From assembly GCA_963205195.1 (NCBI GenBank), contig CAUJHR010000005.1, positions 1 to 56,448 of the forward strand: a DNA stretch of 56,448 nucleotides, in the 5' to 3' direction. The translations under genes and the position numbers were made by a program. Within the stretch, counting starts at the first letter, position 1, and each line of letters begins with the position of its first letter. The notes beneath the pieces were generated by a model. The model had not been told where the DNA came from and searched no databases. It saw nothing but the letters and a program-made list of their open reading frames with translations. Origin of the DNA: Pseudomonadota bacterium. Its GTDB lineage: Bacteria; Pseudomonadota; Alphaproteobacteria; Rickettsiales; SXRF01. This document shows positions 52,881 through 56,448 of this stretch, piece after piece.

Positions 52881-53617
52881 GCAGTGATTTCGCAGTAAAA
52901 TTAAATAACCTTACCATAGCCTATGACCGCCAGCCTGCATTGCACCATATAAACGGTGAATTTATAAATGGAAGCCTTACAGCTATCACCGGCCCTAACG
53001 GTGCAGGAAAAAGCACACTTTTAAAAGCTATAGCTGGCATACTTCCGGTTTTCGAAGGCAGTATAGAGCTTGGCGATATATCGCATAAAGACATAGCCTA
53101 CATGCCACAAGCAAGCGATATGCTACGAGATTTCCCAATAAATATTCTGCAAATGGTATGTGCGGGATTCTGGCAGCAATGCGGTGGATTTGGGCAAATA
53201 ACCAAATCTCAAAGTGATAAGGCTATAAAGGCCCTTGAATCAGTAGGCCTTGCAGGATTTGAGAAGCGAACTCTTGATAGCATTTCCTCAGGCCAGTTCC
53301 AACGCGCCCTTTTTGCACGGGTTATAGTGCAGGATGCAAAACTTATATTGCTTGATGAACCGTTCGCTGCAATTGACGAAAGCACAACTGAAGCACTATT
53401 AAAAATAATCAAACACTGGTACAGCGAAGGCCGCACGGTTATATGCATCCTCCATGATTTTGAGCAGATAAAGACCAACTTCAATGATTGCCTACTCCTT
53501 GCCCGCTCTATAATAGCATGGGGAAAACCTGATGAGGTCCTGCGCCCGGAACATTTATTCGGTGCGCGTTTTTTTAAGGCCGCGCCAAAAGAAACCAGCG
53601 AGGCTTGCGAATTATGA
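52877..53617 (+). CDS. znuC: Zinc ABC transporter ATP-binding protein
   Basis: ZnuC is the ATPase of the high-affinity zinc importer. The 246-residue protein (start ATG 52877, MSSDFAVKLNNL) has Walker A GPNGAGKST (39-47), the Q-loop in YMPQASDML, the signature-like SISSGQFQRALFARV, Walker B LILLDEPFAAID and the H-loop CILHDF. A longer in-frame start at 52838 is rejected because it runs over the microprotein gene and adds unconserved residues. It overlaps znuB by four bases. Confidence 0.93.
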   Translation: MSSDFAVKLNNLTIAYDRQPALHHINGEFINGSLTAITGPNGAGKSTLLKAIAGILPVFEGSIELGDISHKDIAYMPQASDMLRDFPINILQMVCAGFWQQCGGFGQITKSQSDKAIKALESVGLAGFEKRTLDSISSGQFQRALFARVIVQDAKLILLDEPFAAIDESTTEALLKIIKHWYSEGRTVICILHDFEQIKTNFNDCLLLARSIIAWGKPDEVLRPEHLFGARFFKAAPKETSEACEL

Positions 53618-54492
53618 GTTTATACGAAATTATTTTACAGCCTTTCGCTGATTACGGCTTTATGAAACGCGCCCTCGCTGGCTGTGTAATAATGGCAGTC
53701 AGCGGGGCACCCCTTGGTATATTTCTTGTGCTTCGGCGCATGACTTTGATGTGCGATGTCACTTCACATGCAATACTCCCCGGAGCTGCTATAGCCTTTC
53801 TTATCAGCGGACTGGCACTTTGGCCTATGACTCTGGGAGGGTTTATCGCCGGGCTTGCAGTAGCACTGGTTGCAGGTGTTATAACACGCGTTACCAACCT
53901 TAAAGAAGACGCAAGCTTTACCGCAGCCTATCTTACATCACTGGCTTTCGGCGTACTTATAATTTCGACAAAAAGCTCAAGCGTTGACCTGCTGCATATA
54001 TTATTTGGCAATGTACTCGCAGTTGACAGAGATGCACTGATATTAGCAGCAAGCGTTGCAACCATCAGCCTGTTTTGCATGGCCATTATTTACCGTCCCC
54101 TTATAATTGAATGTTTCGATCCTACTTTCCTCAAATCCCGCAGAAGCCTTGGGGCTATCTATCACCAGCTATTTCTTATTCTGGTGGTGTTGAATATGGT
54201 GGCGTCATTTCAGATATTGGGCACACTAATGGCGGTTGGTATTATCATTCTGCCTGCAATAGCAACCCGCTTTTGGAGTAACGGTATAGATGTAGCCATC
54301 GCACTGGCTATTTTATTTGGCGCGGTATCGTCATTTATAGGGTTACTTCTTTCCTACCATTTCAGCCTCCCATCAGGGCCCGCTATAGTTCTGGTGGCAA
54401 GCTGCTGGTATATAATCTCAGTATTTATTGGAAGCTTTGGTGGCATATTAGTGCGCTTTTACCCGCGCAAGCACTTTCATATGGAGCATTGA
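53614..54492 (+). CDS. znuB: Zinc ABC transporter permease
   Basis: ZnuB is the membrane subunit of the zinc/manganese-type ABC-3 family. The start is the ATG at 53614 (292 aa), in an ATGA overlap with the znuC stop; the only upstream extension begins with TTG. About eight hydrophobic segments are visible, with family motifs LVLRRMTLMCDVTSHAILPGAA near the N-terminus, split by charged residues, and the coupling region FDPTFLKSRRSLG. The Zur box argues for zinc rather than manganese. Confidence 0.93.
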   Translation: MSLYEIILQPFADYGFMKRALAGCVIMAVSGAPLGIFLVLRRMTLMCDVTSHAILPGAAIAFLISGLALWPMTLGGFIAGLAVALVAGVITRVTNLKEDASFTAAYLTSLAFGVLIISTKSSSVDLLHILFGNVLAVDRDALILAASVATISLFCMAIIYRPLIIECFDPTFLKSRRSLGAIYHQLFLILVVLNMVASFQILGTLMAVGIIILPAIATRFWSNGIDVAIALAILFGAVSSFIGLLLSYHFSLPSGPAIVLVASCWYIISVFIGSFGGILVRFYPRKHFHMEH

Positions 54493-54493
54493 T

Positions 54494-55360
54494 ATGAAGA
54501 AAATACTGGCTTCTGGCTTACTTTTTCTAACCTTGCTTCCCATACCAGTTTTAGCCAGCAGCAAACCACAAGTCATAGCCAGTTTCAGCATAATAGGCGA
54601 TATGGCACATGAGATTGGTGGCGATAATATAAATATTAAAACCTTGGTCGGCACCAATGGCGATGCCCATGAATATTCCCCAACACCAACCGATGCTAAA
54701 ATAATAGCAAGTGCTGATCTGGTGCTTGTAAACGGGCTAGGTTTTGAAGGCTGGATGGCAAGGCTGGTAAAATCGTCAGGCTATAAAGGCGAAGTGATAA
54801 CATTAAGCAATGGCGTAAATGCTATAGATGGCGATCCGCATGCCTGGCAGGATCTGGCAAACGGGAAAATATACGCAGCCAATATCCGCGATGCTCTTAT
54901 AAAAATAGATGAGGCCCATACTGCAAAATATAATGCAAATGCTGCCGCTTATATAAAAAAACTTGATGAACTGGATAGTTGGGTAAAAGTTAGAACAGCA
55001 GAAATTCCGCCGGAAAAGCGTAGCGTAATAAGTACTCATGATGCTTTTGGTTATTTCTCGCGTGCTTACGGAATTAATTTTATAGCCCCACAGGGTATAA
55101 GCACACAATCACAGGCCTCTGGTATCAATATGGCAAAACTCATAGATCAGATACGCTCAAGTAAAATCTCTGTGGTATTTTTAGAAAACATGATAGATCC
55201 CAGACTTATGAAACAGCTGGAAACTGACGCTGGCGCACATATCGGAGGCACGCTATATTCCGATTCCCTCTCAGAGGCTGGTGAAGCAGCACCAACATAT
55301 ATTTCTATGTTCAAACATAACGTGCAGGTATTAATAGAAGCGATACAAAAAACCAAGTGA
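54494..55360 (+). CDS. znuA: Zinc ABC transporter substrate-binding protein
   Basis: ZnuA is the periplasmic metal-binding protein of cluster A-I. The 288-residue protein has a signal peptide (cleavage near PVLA-SSKP). Metal-ligand histidines lie in GTNGDAHEYSPTP, DPHAWQD and STHDAFGYF, with a final acidic ligand in ENMIDPRL. It lacks the long His-rich loop found in many zinc-specific ZnuA proteins. Only one base separates it from znuB. Zinc specificity is inferred from the Zur-controlled context. Confidence 0.93.
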   Translation: MKKILASGLLFLTLLPIPVLASSKPQVIASFSIIGDMAHEIGGDNINIKTLVGTNGDAHEYSPTPTDAKIIASADLVLVNGLGFEGWMARLVKSSGYKGEVITLSNGVNAIDGDPHAWQDLANGKIYAANIRDALIKIDEAHTAKYNANAAAYIKKLDELDSWVKVRTAEIPPEKRSVISTHDAFGYFSRAYGINFIAPQGISTQSQASGINMAKLIDQIRSSKISVVFLENMIDPRLMKQLETDAGAHIGGTLYSDSLSEAGEAAPTYISMFKHNVQVLIEAIQKTK

Positions 55361-55366
55361 GGCAAT

Positions 55367-55777
55367 ATGAAAACCAAAAGCTCCACTATTTCAACAAATG
55401 GCAAGATAGTTCTGGCATTACTCAAAAAGAGTAAAAAACCGCTCACTGCTTACGATATACTAAGCAAGCTAAAAAACTCCACCATAAAAGCCCCGCAGAC
55501 AGTATACCGTGCATTGGATTCACTAGAAGAGCTGGGGCTTATCCACCGCATACAGTCTCTTGGCGCCTTTATAGCGTGCCATAGCGAGGAAGAAGACCAC
55601 GGCAAACAATTTGCCGTATGCCGGATATGCAATAATGTAATTGAATTGCATGACCACCGCATCTGCGGCTTTACCAAAGAAATAGGTACAAAAATAAAAT
55701 TTACTATCGAGCGTGAAATGCTTGAACTAATTGGCGTATGCGAATCTTGTGAGAAATATAATTCTGGAAGCAATTAA
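55367..55777 (+). CDS. zur: Fur-family zinc uptake regulator Zur
   Basis: This 136-residue regulator has an N-terminal winged helix (LTAYDILSKLKNSTIKAPQTVYRALDSLEEL in separate elements) and a C-terminal dimerisation domain. The structural zinc site is CRIC ... CESC, and additional ligands lie in HSEEEDHGKQF and HDHRICGF. It is the last gene of the zinc operon, 6 bases after znuA, and would control the palindrome at 52738. Its 3' end overlaps a convergent orphan by four bases. Confidence 0.92.
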   Translation: MKTKSSTISTNGKIVLALLKKSKKPLTAYDILSKLKNSTIKAPQTVYRALDSLEELGLIHRIQSLGAFIACHSEEEDHGKQFAVCRICNNVIELHDHRICGFTKEIGTKIKFTIEREMLELIGVCESCEKYNSGSN

Positions 55778-56070
55778 AAACTTTTCTTAAAACTAAAGAC
55801 AAGCCCGCCGCCCAAATCTCTGCTTATAGGGGGAAGAGCATTAAGCTGTACGCCCATCCCTGATGGCACATGTTCCATTGTAAAAAATACACTTGGCAGC
55901 TCAGTTATCTTATTACCTAATTGACGTAATGCCGCATCATCAGCAACATTACCATTACGCGTATAATCAACCCATCCTGAGGCAGTACCAAGGCTGCCGC
56001 TGAATTTGCCATCCCCTTCAAATGCCTTCTGCGGTAAGGGTTTAGTATATTTATTGTCGGATTCGCTCAT
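55774..56070 (-). CDS. Small orphan protein
   Basis: I do not recognise this 98-residue protein, which has no signal peptide. It contains a Gly/Ser-rich region (FEGDGKFSGSLGTASGWVDYTRNGN) read in two blocks and a C-terminal beta-like part PSGMGVQLNALPPISRDLGGGLVFSFKKSF in two blocks. The alternating aromatic end ...GLVFSFKKSF resembles a terminal strand of a beta-barrel or fibre, but this is only suggestive. It is convergent with zur; upstream lies a 134-base AT-rich gap with nothing recognisable. Confidence 0.6.
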   Translation of the reverse strand: MSESDNKYTKPLPQKAFEGDGKFSGSLGTASGWVDYTRNGNVADDAALRQLGNKITELPSVFFTMEHVPSGMGVQLNALPPISRDLGGGLVFSFKKSF

Positions 56071-56204
56071 AGATCACAAAATAGTTAATGATTGTTATTA
56101 ATTTAACGCATTATTGAAATCTTTGCAAATATATATTACAAAATCACATAATATATAAGCTTTACATAGCTTATACAGCCTTACTAATTCAATTATATAC
56201 CTCT

Positions 56205-56448
56205 CTAACTATGCCACGCTGCTGTTATGACATTTTGCAGTGTTGCATCGGTTGGCATAGTGGATGTGGTTTGCGGGTTGAAGCCCGGATGTGCGGTTCC
56301 GTAACTTGCCATTGCCGATACCAGCTGCGCCACCTGCCCATCGAGCTTTAAACCATCGGACGTATTAAAGCTTGCCACCTGGGCGCTGGCGTTTGCACCA
56401 TACCAGCCTGCGATGGTGATGGTGTTGGTAGTGCCCAGCAGGTCAACG
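56205..56448 (-). CDS. C-terminal end of a large RTX-like / adhesin-type secreted protein (partial)
   Basis: The frame is open to the right edge and stops at 56205-56207, giving the last 80 residues of a minus-strand gene. The sequence VDLLGTTNTITIAGWYG, then AQVASFNTSDGLKLDGQVAQLVSAMASYG and ending TPTDATLQNVITAAWHS-like, has the ITIAGWY ... I/V-x-x-F-x-T-x-DG ... LVSAMA pattern seen at the C-termini of large calcium-binding RTX and haemolysin-like proteins exported by type I systems. Base composition is richer in GC than the neighbours. The rest of the gene is outside the window. Confidence 0.68.
   Translation of the reverse strand, partial: VDLLGTTNTITIAGWYGANASAQVASFNTSDGLKLDGQVAQLVSAMASYGTAHPGFNPQTTSTMPTDATLQNVITAAWHS

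Noticed and set aside
1..56448. CRISPR array, tRNA, rRNA or insertion sequence
   Set aside because: I found no regularly spaced direct repeats, no tRNA T-loop or acceptor patterns, no rRNA segments and no transposase frame. By-eye scanning could miss a divergent tRNA.

Overview
The window is an AT-rich (about 40% GC by eye), gene-dense stretch of bacterial chromosome. About 69 protein genes fill it almost end to end. I found no rRNA, tRNA, CRISPR array, insertion sequence or phage gene. No gene-free gap exceeds 300 bases; the longest are the truA-pstB gap (about 250 b) and the virB8-ispB gap (about 240 b). The gene set is alphaproteobacterial. It has the conserved xthA / erpA / dgt-argS-SPOR-nagZ / tatABC-serS neighbourhood, a PleD-DivK cell-cycle pair, a short HPr kinase next to rapZ, a mannose-type EIIA and HPr, and the long SerC form. 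An isolated virB8-virB9 pair, the low GC, a compact bioF-bioH-bioC-bioD block, a palindromic repeat inserted in frame in truA and many lineage-specific orphan proteins point towards Rickettsiales or a similar host-associated or basal lineage. This placement is inference.

Layout. 1-7.9 kb (minus): serS (cut by the left edge), tatCBA, a site-2 protease, nagZ, a SPOR protein, argS, a small membrane protein and dgt. 8.0-9.2 kb (plus): erpA and xthA. 9.2-14.8 kb (minus): pleD-divK, serA-serC and an alpha/beta hydrolase. 14.9-16.5 kb (plus): a glycosyltransferase and a secreted orphan. 16.5-20.1 kb (minus): nadA, gpsA, virB9 and virB8. 20.3 kb: ispB (plus). 21.3-25.2 kb (minus): bioF-bioH-bioC-bioD plus an RDD protein. 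25.3-27.2 kb (plus): a regulatory PTS cluster hprK-rapZ-EIIA-ptsH. 27.2-34.1 kb (minus): two orphan membrane proteins, uvrD, a methyltransferase and comEC. 34.2-38.1 kb (plus): three small orphans, gltX, def and fmt. 38.1-38.9 kb (minus): an orphan pair. Then truA (plus), phoR-pstC-pstA-pstB (minus), a two-repeat orphan and trpS (minus), hemB (plus), another orphan pair (minus), ubiX (plus), cysE-iscR-cysteine desulfurase (minus), an alpha/beta hydrolase and a tiny Ala/Lys-rich secreted protein (plus), a Zur-controlled zinc operon (microprotein-znuC-znuB-znuA-zur), an orphan, and the 3' end of a large RTX-like secreted protein at the right edge.

Functional themes are translation (serS, argS, gltX, trpS, def, fmt, truA), export (Tat, part of a type IV secretion system), cofactors (biotin, NAD, haem, ubiquinone, Fe-S), envelope (nagZ, SPOR, gpsA, glycosyltransferase), phosphate and zinc homeostasis, and PTS-based regulation. 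The most unusual content is the set of orphan genes. They occur mostly as adjacent, apparently duplicated pairs slotted between housekeeping genes, and several end in short basic C-termini. Other notable items are the Zur palindrome with a 33-residue leader microprotein, the His-rich tail of peptide deformylase, and the repeat inside truA.
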